DNA of 7,778 nt from Verrucomicrobiota bacterium (GTDB taxonomy: Bacteria > Verrucomicrobiota > Verrucomicrobiia > Opitutales > Opitutaceae): assembly GCA_023410155.1 (NCBI GenBank), contig JAEYQF010000312.1, positions 1 through 7,778 of the forward strand, read 5' to 3'. The translations under genes and the position numbers were made by a program. This document shows positions 1-7,707 of the stretch, one piece after another. The notes under the pieces are model-generated. The model saw nothing but the letters and a program-made list of their open reading frames with translations, was not told the origin of the DNA and made no database searches. Within the stretch, counting starts at the first letter, position 1; each line of letters opens with the position of its first letter.

Positions 1-3000
1 CGTGTGCCGTCCTCAAGCCGTGAGCGCTCGAGTGGCCAGTCACCTTCACACTGAATCTGTCCACGATCACATACACGATCGGCACCACGAACAGGGTCAG
101 GAAAGTCGCGATGCTGAGGCCGCCAACGATCACGATGCCCATCGCATTTCGCGTCTCGGCTCCCGCACCGGTGGCAAATGCGATCGGCACCGCCCCAAGG
201 ATCGTGGCGATCGCCGTCATGAGAATCGGACGGAAACGAAGAATCGCCGACTCGTGGGCCGCGGTGAAAGCGTCCTTGCCCTCCAGTTGGAGCTGGTTGG
301 CGAACTCGACGATCAAAATGCCGTTCTTCGCCACGAGACCGATCAGCATGATGAGTCCAAATCTTGAATACAGATTGTCCGTCATCGCGGGACCCCAGAA
401 ACGGGTGCAGTAGAGCACGATCACACCGCCCGCGAGCGCCAGCACGACGCCCGTGAAGATCGTGAGCGGATGCAGCCAGGACTCGAACTGCGCCGCGAGG
501 ACGAGAAACGTGAACGCGAGCGCCAGCACGAACAGCATCCAGGTGTCGCTCGCGCTTTCCACGTATTCGCGGGTCTCGCCGTCCCAAGCGTAAGTGTAGC
601 CGGCCGGGAGAAGGTCATCCGCCTGTTCGCGAAGGAAGTCCACGGCATCTCCGATCGTGGCCGTGCCGCCGAGCTGTGCCGAGATCGTCACGGCTCGCAG
701 ACGGGCGAAGTGCGGATAATTTTCTGGCACGGCGTTTTCGTCCGCCCGCACCAGATTCGTGAGCTGGATCAACTGGCCGGTCGCGGATTTCACATAGACG
801 CGGCTGAGATCCGCTGGCGTCATGCGGTCCTGATCCGCCACCTGCACCAGCACATCGAACTCCTGTGCTCCGCGCTGAAACGTGGTGACCTGCTTGCCGC
901 CAAAGAGCGTCTCCAGCGTCGAGGCGATTTGCGAAACGGGCACGTTGAGATCGGCGGCCTTGGCCCGATCAATCCGCACTTCCAGCTGTGGCTTGGTCGG
1001 CGACGGATCGAGGCGCGGTTGGAAGAACATGTCGGTTTCGCGCATGCGCGCGAGCATCTGCTGGCCCAGGTTCTGCAGCTGATCGAAATCGGAACCCTGC
1101 AGCACCATCTGCACGCCCGAGCCGCCACCACGCTGCCCGAACGGCCGGGGCGCAATCGGAGTCGCCTGTCCACCGGTGATCTCGAGCCGGAACTTGTTTC
1201 GCAGTTCGGCGATGACGTCCTGGGTCTTGCGCTCCCGCTCCTCCCAGGGCTTCAGCGTTGCGAAGATGAATGCCCGGTTGTTGTCGCCGCTTCGGCGGAA
1301 CGTGCGCTCCATCTCGGGAATCTCGAGGATCATCTGCTCCATGCGCCCGGCGTAGTAGTGTCCGTATTGTGGCGTCGACCCAACCGGGCCGATGAACTGC
1401 GCCCGGAACATGCTTCGGTCCTCGAGTGGCGTGAGTTCGCGCTGTAGTTGGAAATAGAATACCGGGCCGAGGGCCGCGACGGCGAGCGCGCCGAGGATGA
1501 CCCAGGCCTTGCGCCGGAACGACCACTCGAGCATCGCGGCGTAGCGACGGTTGATCGCTTCGAAGAACGGCTCGGTCTTTTCGTAGATCCAGCCATGGTG
1601 TGGTTTGCCGTTCACGGTGCGGCTGCGCAGCATGCGGGAACTGAGCATCGGCGTGAGCGTGAGCGCCACGAAAGCGGACACCAGGACCGAGATGGCGAGC
1701 GTGAGGCCAAATTCGTAGAAGAGCCGCCCCGTCTGGCCGGATTGGAAGGCCACCGGGAGGAACACTGCCGCCAACGTAAAGGTGGTCGCGATGACCGCGA
1801 ACGCCACCTGGCGCGCCCCGTGAATCGCCGCGCGGATCGGTGCCTCGCCGTCCTCGATCCGGCGGTAGATATTCTCGAGCATCACGATCGCGTCGTCCAC
1901 CACCAGACCGACGGCGAGCACGAGCGCGAGCAGCGTGAGGACGTTGAGCGAAAATCCCAGCCAGCTCATGACCGCGAACGAACCGATGACCGACACCGGA
2001 ATCGCAAGCAACGGGATGAACGTCGCCCGCCAGTCGCGCAGAAACACGAAGATCATCACGATCACCAGGACCGCCGCTTCCCAGAGGGTCTTATATACTT
2101 CCTTCACCGAGCGATCGACGAACACCGAACTGTCAAATCCGATATCGATGCTCACGCCTTTCGGCAGATCGGCCATGATGTGCGGAATCTGCGCTTTCAC
2201 GCCCGCGGCCAGGTCGAGCAAGTTGGATTGCGACTGCCGGAAAACCTGGACGCCCACGGTCGGTCGACCGCGGAAGAAGCTTTCGCCGCGGTAGTCGTTC
2301 TTGCCGAGTTCTACCCGGCCGATGTCCATGAACTTGACGTGATAGCCGCCCCGCGCGGCAAGGACGAGATTCTCGAAGTCCGAAACCTCCCGCATGTTGC
2401 CCTGCGTGCGGACGGTGAACTCGCGGGTGCGGGACTCGATGCGCCCTCCGGGGATCTCGACGTTCTGCTGCCGCAACGCCTGTTCCACATCCGCAACCGT
2501 CAGGCCATAGGCAGCCATGCGATCGGAATCGATCCACAATCGCATCGCGTAGCGCGGCCCGCGAATCTGCACCGCGCCCACCCCGGGCACGGTTTGAATC
2601 CGCTGCACGACGAACCGCTCGGCGATATCGTAGAGCTCCTGCCGCTCGTAGCGGTCGGAGTTGAGCGAGAAACCGAGGATCGGATCCGCATCCGCCTCGG
2701 TCTTGGTCACCTGCGGTTCATCGATCTCGTCCGGCAACCGACCACGGGCACGACTGACACGATCGCGAACATCGTTGGCGGCCTCGTTGACGTCGCGGGC
2801 CAGCGTGAACTCGACGGTGATGTCCGACTGCTGCTCACGCGAGACCGAGCGGATCACCCGAATGCCATCGATCGAGGAAATTTCCTTCTCGAGCGGTTCC
2901 GTGATCTTTGTTTCCACGACCTCCGCGGAGGCGCCGGGATAGAAAGTCTGCACCGAAACGATCGGCGAATCCGTGTTCGGATACTCGCGAACTGAAAGCC

Positions 3001-3091
3001 GATTGAACGACAACAGGCCAATCAGCACCACCAGGATGGAGGCGACGAGGCATACGACCGGCCGCCGGATGGAGACGTCGGACAAGATCAT
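1..3091 (-). CDS. RND efflux pump permease, HAE1 (AcrB-like) family, 3'-partial
   Basis: Inner-membrane proton-driven transporter that exports drugs or other hydrophobic compounds through a tripartite pump. Read leftwards from ATG at 3091, the frame stays open to base 2, giving 1030 residues; AcrB has 1049, so only a short C-terminal tail is missing. The N-terminus (MILSDVSIRRPVV) is the family hallmark, with TM1 at about residues 11-30. PN/PC porter loops follow, then TM2-TM6 from about 337. The proton-relay Asp pair is present (D399-D400 in GLVVDDAIVMLEN), as is the matching TM10 Lys (K922 in GLVAKNGILIVEFAN). RFRPILMT after it carries the Arg seen in AcrB TM11. The last TM ends just before the window edge. 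The start overlaps the adaptor stop as ATGA, which fixes it and implies translational coupling. There is no Shine-Dalgarno. The substrate cannot be read from sequence. Any outer-membrane channel gene would lie beyond base 1. Confidence 0.95.
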   Translation of the reverse strand, partial: MILSDVSIRRPVVCLVASILVVLIGLLSFNRLSVREYPNTDSPIVSVQTFYPGASAEVVETKITEPLEKEISSIDGIRVIRSVSREQQSDITVEFTLARDVNEAANDVRDRVSRARGRLPDEIDEPQVTKTEADADPILGFSLNSDRYERQELYDIAERFVVQRIQTVPGVGAVQIRGPRYAMRLWIDSDRMAAYGLTVADVEQALRQQNVEIPGGRIESRTREFTVRTQGNMREVSDFENLVLAARGGYHVKFMDIGRVELGKNDYRGESFFRGRPTVGVQVFRQSQSNLLDLAAGVKAQIPHIMADLPKGVSIDIGFDSSVFVDRSVKEVYKTLWEAAVLVIVMIFVFLRDWRATFIPLLAIPVSVIGSFAVMSWLGFSLNVLTLLALVLAVGLVVDDAIVMLENIYRRIEDGEAPIRAAIHGARQVAFAVIATTFTLAAVFLPVAFQSGQTGRLFYEFGLTLAISVLVSAFVALTLTPMLSSRMLRSRTVNGKPHHGWIYEKTEPFFEAINRRYAAMLEWSFRRKAWVILGALAVAALGPVFYFQLQRELTPLEDRSMFRAQFIGPVGSTPQYGHYYAGRMEQMILEIPEMERTFRRSGDNNRAFIFATLKPWEERERKTQDVIAELRNKFRLEITGGQATPIAPRPFGQRGGGSGVQMVLQGSDFDQLQNLGQQMLARMRETDMFFQPRLDPSPTKPQLEVRIDRAKAADLNVPVSQIASTLETLFGGKQVTTFQRGAQEFDVLVQVADQDRMTPADLSRVYVKSATGQLIQLTNLVRADENAVPENYPHFARLRAVTISAQLGGTATIGDAVDFLREQADDLLPAGYTYAWDGETREYVESASDTWMLFVLALAFTFLVLAAQFESWLHPLTIFTGVVLALAGGVIVLYCTRFWGPAMTDNLYSRFGLIMLIGLVAKNGILIVEFANQLQLEGKDAFTAAHESAILRFRPILMTAIATILGAVPIAFATGAGAETRNAMGIVIVGGLSIATFLTLFVVPIVYVIVDRFSVKVTGHSSAHGLRTAH

Positions 3092-4185
3092 GAGCGGGAG
3101 AAACGTCCGAGTTCTTCCACGAACGGACGCGGCGCGATCTTCGCTCCGGGAAACAGCGTAAGCGCCCCCACTCCCGAAGCCACGATCTGGCTCGTCTCAT
3201 CCAGCGTGCCTTCGAGCGGTGTGACCTCCACCACCCCGGCTGCGCGCAGGCCCAAGCGAACAGGAACGAAAGCCGCGGTCTGTTCGCCCTGCTCCTCCTT
3301 CACGACCACGATCTGCGAACCGGTCGTAGTGGTGAGGATGGCGCCCTCCGGCACGGTCAGCACCTGCTGGCGCACTTCGAGGACGAGCTCGACGTTGGCG
3401 AACATGCCCGGTTTCAGCCCACCCGCGTCGCCGGTGATGTAGCCTTTGACCTCGCTGGAACGCGTCGCCCGATCGACCACCGCCGCGGTGAAATAGACCT
3501 CTCCCTCAATCTGCGTGCCTCCAAGGGCCGGGGAACGCACCCGGAAGCGCGTGCCGTTTCGCACCTTGGCGACGAAGCGCTCCGGCACTTGGAAATCGAT
3601 CTTCAGCCGGCTCAAGTCGTCGATCGTCGTTACGACGGATTGGGGCGTGAGATAATCCCCCGGCGAGAGAGCACGGGCACCGACGACGCCATCGAATGGC
3701 GCCCGGATCTGTGTGCGTTCCAGTCGCACGTTGATGAGTTCGCGGTCCGACTTCGCCGAGGCGAATTCCGAACGGGAGCGGTCCACGTCAGCGAGGCTGT
3801 TGCTTCGCGTCTGCCAGAGCTGTTCGGCGCGTTGCAGATTAAGTTCGGCCAGCCGGAAACTGGACTCGCTTTGCGCGAGCTGCGCCCGGAGCTCCGAGTC
3901 CTCGATCTTGAGGAGCAACTGCCCGTGCCGGACCTGCTGGCCCTCCTCGAAATGGATCGAACGCACGAGCCCGGACATTTCGGGGCGAATCGTGGCGGAC
4001 TCATTGGCCGCCACGGAGCCGACGAGGTTCAACGTCTCAGCCAGATCGCGGCGCTGCACCGTTGTGACCTCCACTGGCTGAACCTGCGCGATGGCAGGCC
4101 CCGATGAACGCGCGTCAGCGCGACGACACCCCGAGAGTGCGGCAGCAAGGGCAAGGAAAACGACGAAGAAGCGGGCAGCGGACAT
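3088..4185 (-). CDS. RND pump periplasmic adaptor (membrane fusion) lipoprotein, HlyD/AcrA family
   Basis: Periplasmic adaptor that links the RND permease to an outer-membrane channel; 365 residues, a usual length. A lipoprotein signal peptide is clear: hydrophobic residues 6-19 and a lipobox LSGC with C20 as the acylated cysteine. First lipoyl half at about 58-96 (IRPEMSGLVRSIHFEEGQQV), a short alpha-hairpin at about 97-157, second lipoyl half at about 158-190 (IRAPFDGVVGARALSPGDYL), beta-barrel at about 195-270 (LKPGMFANVEL), then a membrane-proximal domain at about 272-350. The short hairpin resembles MexA/AcrA-class adaptors rather than long HlyD ones. The stop TGA (3090-3088) overlaps the permease ATG (3091-3089), so the pair is one operon. 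The bases before the ATG (ctattccttcc) are pyrimidine-rich with no Shine-Dalgarno. The signal peptide begins exactly at this Met, supporting the start. Confidence 0.94.
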   Translation of the reverse strand: MSAARFFVVFLALAAALSGCRRADARSSGPAIAQVQPVEVTTVQRRDLAETLNLVGSVAANESATIRPEMSGLVRSIHFEEGQQVRHGQLLLKIEDSELRAQLAQSESSFRLAELNLQRAEQLWQTRSNSLADVDRSRSEFASAKSDRELINVRLERTQIRAPFDGVVGARALSPGDYLTPQSVVTTIDDLSRLKIDFQVPERFVAKVRNGTRFRVRSPALGGTQIEGEVYFTAAVVDRATRSSEVKGYITGDAGGLKPGMFANVELVLEVRQQVLTVPEGAILTTTTGSQIVVVKEEQGEQTAAFVPVRLGLRAAGVVEVTPLEGTLDETSQIVASGVGALTLFPGAKIAPRPFVEELGRFSRS

Positions 4186-4361
4186 GGAAGGAATAGGTCA
4201 AGGGGGCGGTCGACCCGCCTGACGGAGACTGATTCGGAAAGATGCAGGGATCGTGCGAGGCGTGCAGAGGGACGCCGATTGTTGCACGAGCGTCTCACCC
4301 ACTGCAATGTCCGCGTGGTGGATGGCCGGCGGGCAGGCCACGCTGCGCGTCCGACCGTGCA
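4186..4361 (-). promoter_or_regulatory. Intergenic region upstream of the efflux operon, with an imperfect inverted repeat
   Basis: This 176-bp gap lies between the stop of the repeat protein and the adaptor start, and should hold the efflux-operon promoter. I see no convincing -35/-10 pair. An imperfect inverted repeat is present: TCGTGCGA (4251-4258) against TTGCACGA (4282-4289), 23-bp spacer, about 66-104 bp upstream of the adaptor ATG. It could be an operator for a local repressor or a leader hairpin; no regulator gene is visible nearby. A second pair, GCGTGG (4313-4318) and CCACGC (4338-4343), lies just after the repeat-protein stop. It could form a 6-bp hairpin but lacks a T-tract, so it is not a canonical terminator. 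Confidence 0.35.
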
Positions 4362-4994
4362 TCAATCGGCGCCAGGCGCCGCCGCGGCATGTGACTCGAG
4401 CTGCGCGACGCGGCTCTGCGCCTCGATCAGCTTGGGGTTGTTCTCGCCGTAACGTTCAGAGAACTCCCGTGCTTGCGCTCGCGCCAGCCAGAGTTCGCGC
4501 GGAGCCGAGGGCGCACGCGCGAGCTCACTCGCCAGAGCTTGGACACGACTCCGCTGCGAGCGGAGCCGGGGATGATTCTCGAGATAGCGCAATTCGAGCG
4601 CCGCCAGTTGTGCGTGGGCCATCACCAGCTCCGTGGGCAAATCCGGCGACTCGCGCCACAGGCGCTCCATGACATCCAACCGCGCCCGCTGGGCCCGCCA
4701 CGTGGGATGCTGGTCGGAGTAGCGAATATCCAGGCGGGCAAACACCAGTCGCGCTTCACGCAGCTCCGCGCGTTCGCGGGGCGTTTGCGCAGCCTGGCGT
4801 TCAAGCTCCGCGATGACCGCCTTCTGCTCGAGCACCACCGGGTGGTTCTGGAGATAACGCTTGGAGAGTTCCGCCAGCGTTGCCTTGGCGTCGGCGAGCG
4901 GTCGTGCAATGTCGTCGATCGGTTGCGAGCGTCCGCCGACACTGCTGGCGAGCAGCAGAAGAGCGGCGAACAGCATGCTCGCGCGACAGCTCAT
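4362..4994 (-). CDS. Secreted protein of four 45-residue helical repeats, function unknown
   Basis: I do not recognise this 210-residue protein as a named family. Residues 1 to about 22 form a Sec-type signal peptide (MSCRASMLFAALLLLASSVGG), so it is probably periplasmic or exported; there is no lipobox and no second TM segment. The mature part is four tandem repeats at residues 34-78, 79-123, 124-168 and 169-210. RY recurs at 46, 91, 136 and 181, followed three residues on by HP, HP, HP and NP, so the period is exactly 45. Each repeat reads as a helix, a Pro turn, a second helix with a conserved Q/R-x-(R)-(V/L)-x-x-L pattern, then a P-x-E-L linker. The RY-x3-HP unit followed by a helix resembles the coiled-coil segment of Wzz/GumC polysaccharide co-polymerases, but their membrane anchors are absent. 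It starts 9 bp after the gcvH stop and is probably co-transcribed with it. A helical solenoid is an alternative reading. Confidence 0.8.
   Translation of the reverse strand: MSCRASMLFAALLLLASSVGGRSQPIDDIARPLADAKATLAELSKRYLQNHPVVLEQKAVIAELERQAAQTPRERAELREARLVFARLDIRYSDQHPTWRAQRARLDVMERLWRESPDLPTELVMAHAQLAALELRYLENHPRLRSQRSRVQALASELARAPSAPRELWLARAQAREFSERYGENNPKLIEAQSRVAQLESHAAAAPGAD
4365..4895 (-). repeat. Four in-register 135-bp coding repeats (45 residues each)
   Basis: Repeat units within the secreted protein are at 4761-4895, 4626-4760, 4491-4625 and 4365-4490; the last is 42 residues long. Fixed positions across units are R-Y at offset 13-14, a polar stretch ending H-P (N-P in unit 4) at offset 18-19, Ala at offset 3, L or F at offset 10, and a hydrophobic residue at offset 28. 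Units 1-3 end in E-L. The copies are diverged at DNA level, so this is an old protein repeat rather than a recent tandem duplication. Confidence 0.85.
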
Positions 4995-5003
4995 CGGGAA
5001 GCT

Positions 5004-5387
5004 TCAGCTTGCGGTCTGGGCGTAACCCGCTGCATCGAGCAAGCCGTCCAGTTCCACAGGGTTCGCGAGTTTCAGCTTCAGGAACCACCCCGCGCCATAC
5101 GGATCGCGGTTGATCGTCTCCGGCGCGCCGTCGAGCTCGGCGTTCACGGCGATCACCGTGCCGGTCACCGGCGCATACACGTCGCTGGCCGCCTTGACCG
5201 ACTCGACCACACCGAACGTCTCACCGGCGTTGAGCGTCGCACCTACTTTGGGCAACTGCACATACGTGATGTCGCCCAGGGAGTTCTGCGCGTAATCCGT
5301 GATTCCCACTGTCGCGGTGCCGTCGCTATCGAGCTTCAGCCATTCGTGGGATTTTGCGTAGCGGAGTTCGCTGGGGACGTTGCTCAT
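5004..5387 (-). CDS. gcvH: Glycine cleavage system H protein (lipoyl carrier)
   Basis: Carries the aminomethyl group on a lipoyl arm between the P, T and L proteins of the glycine cleavage system, in the cytoplasm. The 127-residue product matches the usual 125-130. The N-terminus has the family pattern ELRYAKSHEWLKLD, then GITDYAQNSLGDITYVQLP, and the lipoylation site ESVKAASDVYAPVTG with K65 as the modified lysine (E. coli uses K64). The C-terminal NRDPYGAGWFLKLKL stretch is also typical. I chose the ATG at 5387. The frame is open further, to a GTG at 5456 that abuts the gcvT stop, but the 23 extra residues are not part of the family. The gap to gcvT is 69 bp and to the next gene 9 bp, so gcvT, gcvH and the repeat protein look like one transcription unit. 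No Shine-Dalgarno is seen (ttctcttctc precedes the ATG). Confidence 0.96.
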   Translation of the reverse strand: MSNVPSELRYAKSHEWLKLDSDGTATVGITDYAQNSLGDITYVQLPKVGATLNAGETFGVVESVKAASDVYAPVTGTVIAVNAELDGAPETINRDPYGAGWFLKLKLANPVELDGLLDAAGYAQTAS

Positions 5388-5456
5388 GAGAAGAGAAATT
5401 TGCAGGTTGGACGTGAGGTTGATTTCACCGGGCAGCCCGGCGCGTGCAAGCACCAC

Positions 5457-6557
5457 CTAGAGTTTCTTCAACGGCACGAACGGCGGCTTAACGAGTTGGA
5501 GCGGCAGCTTCGTGCCACGAATGTCGACGACCAGTGGATCCGCCGCGGCACCCGAGGCCACGAGAGCGGACCCGATTGCTTCATTGAGGATCGGCGAGAG
5601 CGTGCCGGAGAGCACACGCCCCACAGCGGCGCCATCGGCCCCAAGCACCGGCGTTTCCGCGCGCACGATGCGCCGGTCTCCCGTGCGGAAAAACACGACC
5701 TTTCGTGGCGCGCCTTGTTGCTTCTCGGCGAGCAAGGCCTCCCGGCCAATGAAATCCGCACCTTTCTCGAGTTTCACCGTCCAACCGAGGCCCGCCGTGA
5801 GCGGCGAGATGTCAGCCGTGATCTCATGGCCGTAGAGCGGATAACCCGCTTCCAGCCGCAAACTGTCACGCGCGCCGAGGCCCGCCAACTCGAGCCCGTG
5901 AGCAGCGCCCGCGGCGAGCATCGCGTCGGCGAGCGCCGGAGCCTCGCTCGCAGCGTGGTAAAGCTCGAATCCATCTTCGCCGGTATAACCGGTGCGGCTG
6001 ATGAGGCATTGAATGCCCGCCACCGTGCCCTCGCCGAAATGATAGTATTTGATCGCGCCGAGCTTCGCGCCGGTGAGCGACTGCACGATCGCGGCGGCGT
6101 TCGGGCCCTGGATGGCGAGCAAGGCATAGTCATCGGAGCGATCGGTGATCGTCACGGCGAAGCCCTTCGCCTGCTCGTTGATCCACGCAAGGTCTTTGGC
6201 GATGTTGCCCGCGTTGATGCAGAGAAAATAGTCCTCCGGCGTCCGCATATAGACGAGGAGGTCGTCCACCACTCCGCCCTCGGGGTAGCACATCGGCGAA
6301 TAGAGCACGCGGCCGGGATGGAGCTTCGCGACGTCGTTCGTCACGAGATGATTCAGGAACTTGCCCGCCTCGGGTCCGCGCACGTCGACCTCGCCCATGT
6401 GACTCACGTCGAACAAACCAGCAGCACGTCGGACGGCTTTGTGCTCTTCGAGGATGCTCTTGTATTGCACCGGCATTTCCCAGCCGGCGAAGTCCACCAA
6501 TCGTCCGCCGTGTGCTGCATGGAAGTCGCGCAGCGGGGTGCGTTTCAGTTCGCTCAT
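5457..6557 (-). CDS. gcvT: Glycine cleavage system T protein (aminomethyltransferase)
   Basis: Transfers the methylene group from aminomethyl-lipoyl GcvH to tetrahydrofolate, giving 5,10-methylene-THF and ammonia. It is 366 residues from the ATG at 6557; E. coli GcvT has 364. The N-terminal TPLRDFHAAHGGRLVDFAGWEMPVQY, LFDVSHMGEV, the catalytic-site GGVVDDLLVY (D98-D99, matching E. coli D101), RTGYTGEDGFELY (about 188-200) and ARDSLRLEAGYPLYGHE (about 229-245) are all intact. The C-terminal barrel includes SGTLSPILNEAIGSALV. The frame is open upstream to 6761, but that extension runs over the divergent gene and is not family-like, so the Met giving MSELKRTPLRDF is preferred. The bases before it (tgtggggg) are G-rich but directly abut the ATG and do not form a spaced Shine-Dalgarno. 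It heads the gcvT-gcvH-repeat protein cluster. No glycine riboswitch is apparent upstream. Confidence 0.97.
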   Translation of the reverse strand: MSELKRTPLRDFHAAHGGRLVDFAGWEMPVQYKSILEEHKAVRRAAGLFDVSHMGEVDVRGPEAGKFLNHLVTNDVAKLHPGRVLYSPMCYPEGGVVDDLLVYMRTPEDYFLCINAGNIAKDLAWINEQAKGFAVTITDRSDDYALLAIQGPNAAAIVQSLTGAKLGAIKYYHFGEGTVAGIQCLISRTGYTGEDGFELYHAASEAPALADAMLAAGAAHGLELAGLGARDSLRLEAGYPLYGHEITADISPLTAGLGWTVKLEKGADFIGREALLAEKQQGAPRKVVFFRTGDRRIVRAETPVLGADGAAVGRVLSGTLSPILNEAIGSALVASGAAADPLVVDIRGTKLPLQLVKPPFVPLKKL

Positions 6558-6663
6558 CCCCCACACTAGCGTCCGCAGCGTGGCCTCGGGCAAGGCGATT
6601 TTGGCCGAGCCCAGCATGCACAGATTTAAGTCGCCACAACGCGCGGTCGCATAAACTGGCGCC
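6558..6663. promoter_or_regulatory. Divergent intergenic region between gcvT and the CNNM/CBS gene
   Basis: These 106 bp must hold the start signals for both divergent genes. The stretch 6621-6657 is the least GC-rich part. On the plus strand CATAAA (6650-6655) is a weak -10-like match, only 8 bp before the ATG, with TTTAAG (6625-6630) as a poor -35 at 19 bp; if real, the transcript would be nearly leaderless. On the minus strand TTAAAT within the same A/T patch is the only -10-like word for gcvT. Neither is strong. The region is too short for a tandem glycine riboswitch and I see none of its conserved core. Confidence 0.4.
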
Positions 6664-7707
6664 ATGCTCTGGCTCATTCTCGCGATCATCGGAACACTCT
6701 CCGTTTCGTTCACGTGCTCCCTTTGCGAGGCGATGGTGCTGAGCGTCACCACGACCGACATCGAGGTGCTGAAGAAAAACGCTCCGCGGCGGGGTCAATT
6801 GCTCGAACACATGCGGGAGCAGCTCGACCAGACGATTTCCGCCATCCTTACGCTCAACACGATCGCCAATTCGCTCGGTTCGATCGCGATCGGTGCCATC
6901 GCCGGCACTCGTTTTCATGGGTCGGTGCTCGCTGCTGTCACCGCGGCTTTCGGCTTCTCCCTGCTCATCGTCGGGGAAGTGCTGCCTAAGACGATCGGTG
7001 TGACTCATCGAGGCACACTCCTTCCCTTGATCGTCTATCCGCTGGTTGGACTACGCGCGGCACTTCGTCCCGTCACATGGATCTGCAACCGCATCGTGAG
7101 CCTCTTCGTCGGTCAGCCGGTGGAAAGTCACACGTCTGACCAGGAGATCATTCTCCTCGCCGAGCGCGGCGCCCAACAGGGCACGCTTTCGAAAAGCGAA
7201 TCCAGCATCATCGCCAACGCTCTCTCGCTTGACGACGTGCGTGTGTCGGCGCTCATGACGCCGCGCACCGTGGTCGCCGCGCTGCCCAAAGCGTCGAGCG
7301 TCTCCGACGTATTTCGCGAATACCCGAACCTGCCCTTCGGCCGGTTGCCCGTCTATGGCAAGAACCTCGACGACATCGTCGGCCTTGTCCGTCGGCGCGA
7401 TCTTTTGAAAGCCAAGGCCAACGACCAGGACAACGAGCTCGTCGAACGCTTGATGCACGAAGTCTTCTTCGTGCCCGAAACCGCCACGGCCGCCAACGCA
7501 CTCCAGGTTTTCCTCAAGACTCACCAGCAACTGCTCGTGGTCGTGGACGAGTTTGGCGCCACCGCCGGCGTGGTCACGATGGAGGACGTAATGGAGCACC
7601 TCATCGGCGGCGAGATCTTCGAGAAGGATGATTTCGCCGTAGACATGCGGGAGCTCGCCCGCGCCAAGCAGCAAAAGGCGGCCCGCGGTTCCAAACGCAC
7701 GTCGTGA
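6664..7707 (+). CDS. CNNM (DUF21) transmembrane protein with CBS-domain pair, CorB/HlyC-type
   Basis: Integral membrane protein of the CNNM/CorB family, linked in other organisms to magnesium or cobalt efflux; 347 residues. TM1 is at about 2-26 with the family's S/C-x-x-E-A motif (CSLCEAMVLSV), TM2 at about 58-81 (TLNTIANSLGSIAIGAIAG), TM3 at about 88-112 ending in the hallmark GEVLPKTIGV, and TM4 at about 118-149. A cytosolic CBS pair follows: CBS1 at about 196-250 (VSALMTPRTVV, then GRLPVYGKNLDDIVGLV) and CBS2 at about 261-318 (LLVVVDEFGATAGVVTMEDVMEHLIG). The usual C-terminal CorC/HlyC domain is absent; the protein ends with a short basic tail. The start follows from the TM1 position; the preceding aactggcgcc is not a Shine-Dalgarno. 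The stop overlaps a mini-ORF leading to the next gene. The ion transported is not deducible here. Confidence 0.93.
   Translation: MLWLILAIIGTLSVSFTCSLCEAMVLSVTTTDIEVLKKNAPRRGQLLEHMREQLDQTISAILTLNTIANSLGSIAIGAIAGTRFHGSVLAAVTAAFGFSLLIVGEVLPKTIGVTHRGTLLPLIVYPLVGLRAALRPVTWICNRIVSLFVGQPVESHTSDQEIILLAERGAQQGTLSKSESSIIANALSLDDVRVSALMTPRTVVAALPKASSVSDVFREYPNLPFGRLPVYGKNLDDIVGLVRRRDLLKAKANDQDNELVERLMHEVFFVPETATAANALQVFLKTHQQLLVVVDEFGATAGVVTMEDVMEHLIGGEIFEKDDFAVDMRELARAKQQKAARGSKRTS

Noticed and set aside
470..2995. Two long plus-strand frames (325 and 515 codons), contiguous in one frame, opposite the RND permease
   Set aside because: Both are antisense to a clear AcrB-like coding sequence and show low-complexity Arg/His/Glu-rich translation typical of GC-rich antisense frames.
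4313..4343. Hairpin GCGTGG/CCACGC as a terminator for the repeat protein
   Set aside because: A 19-nt loop, a 6-bp stem and no T-tract do not make a convincing intrinsic terminator.
5388..5456. GTG start abutting the gcvT stop, extending GcvH by 23 residues
   Set aside because: The extra residues precede the conserved H-protein N-terminus and are absent from the family as I know it. The abutment is notable but probably chance.
4473..6569. 698-codon plus-strand open frame opposite the repeat protein, gcvH and gcvT
   Set aside because: It lies antisense to three recognisable genes; its translation is rich in Arg, His and Glu with no domain. It is a codon-bias shadow.
6558..6663. Glycine riboswitch before gcvT
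   Set aside because: The gap is short and I see no conserved aptamer core. A covariance-model search would settle it.
6558..6761. In-frame 68-residue N-terminal extension of GcvT
   Set aside because: It runs across the intergenic region and into the divergent CNNM gene, and does not resemble GcvT N-termini; the Met at 6557 gives the usual length.
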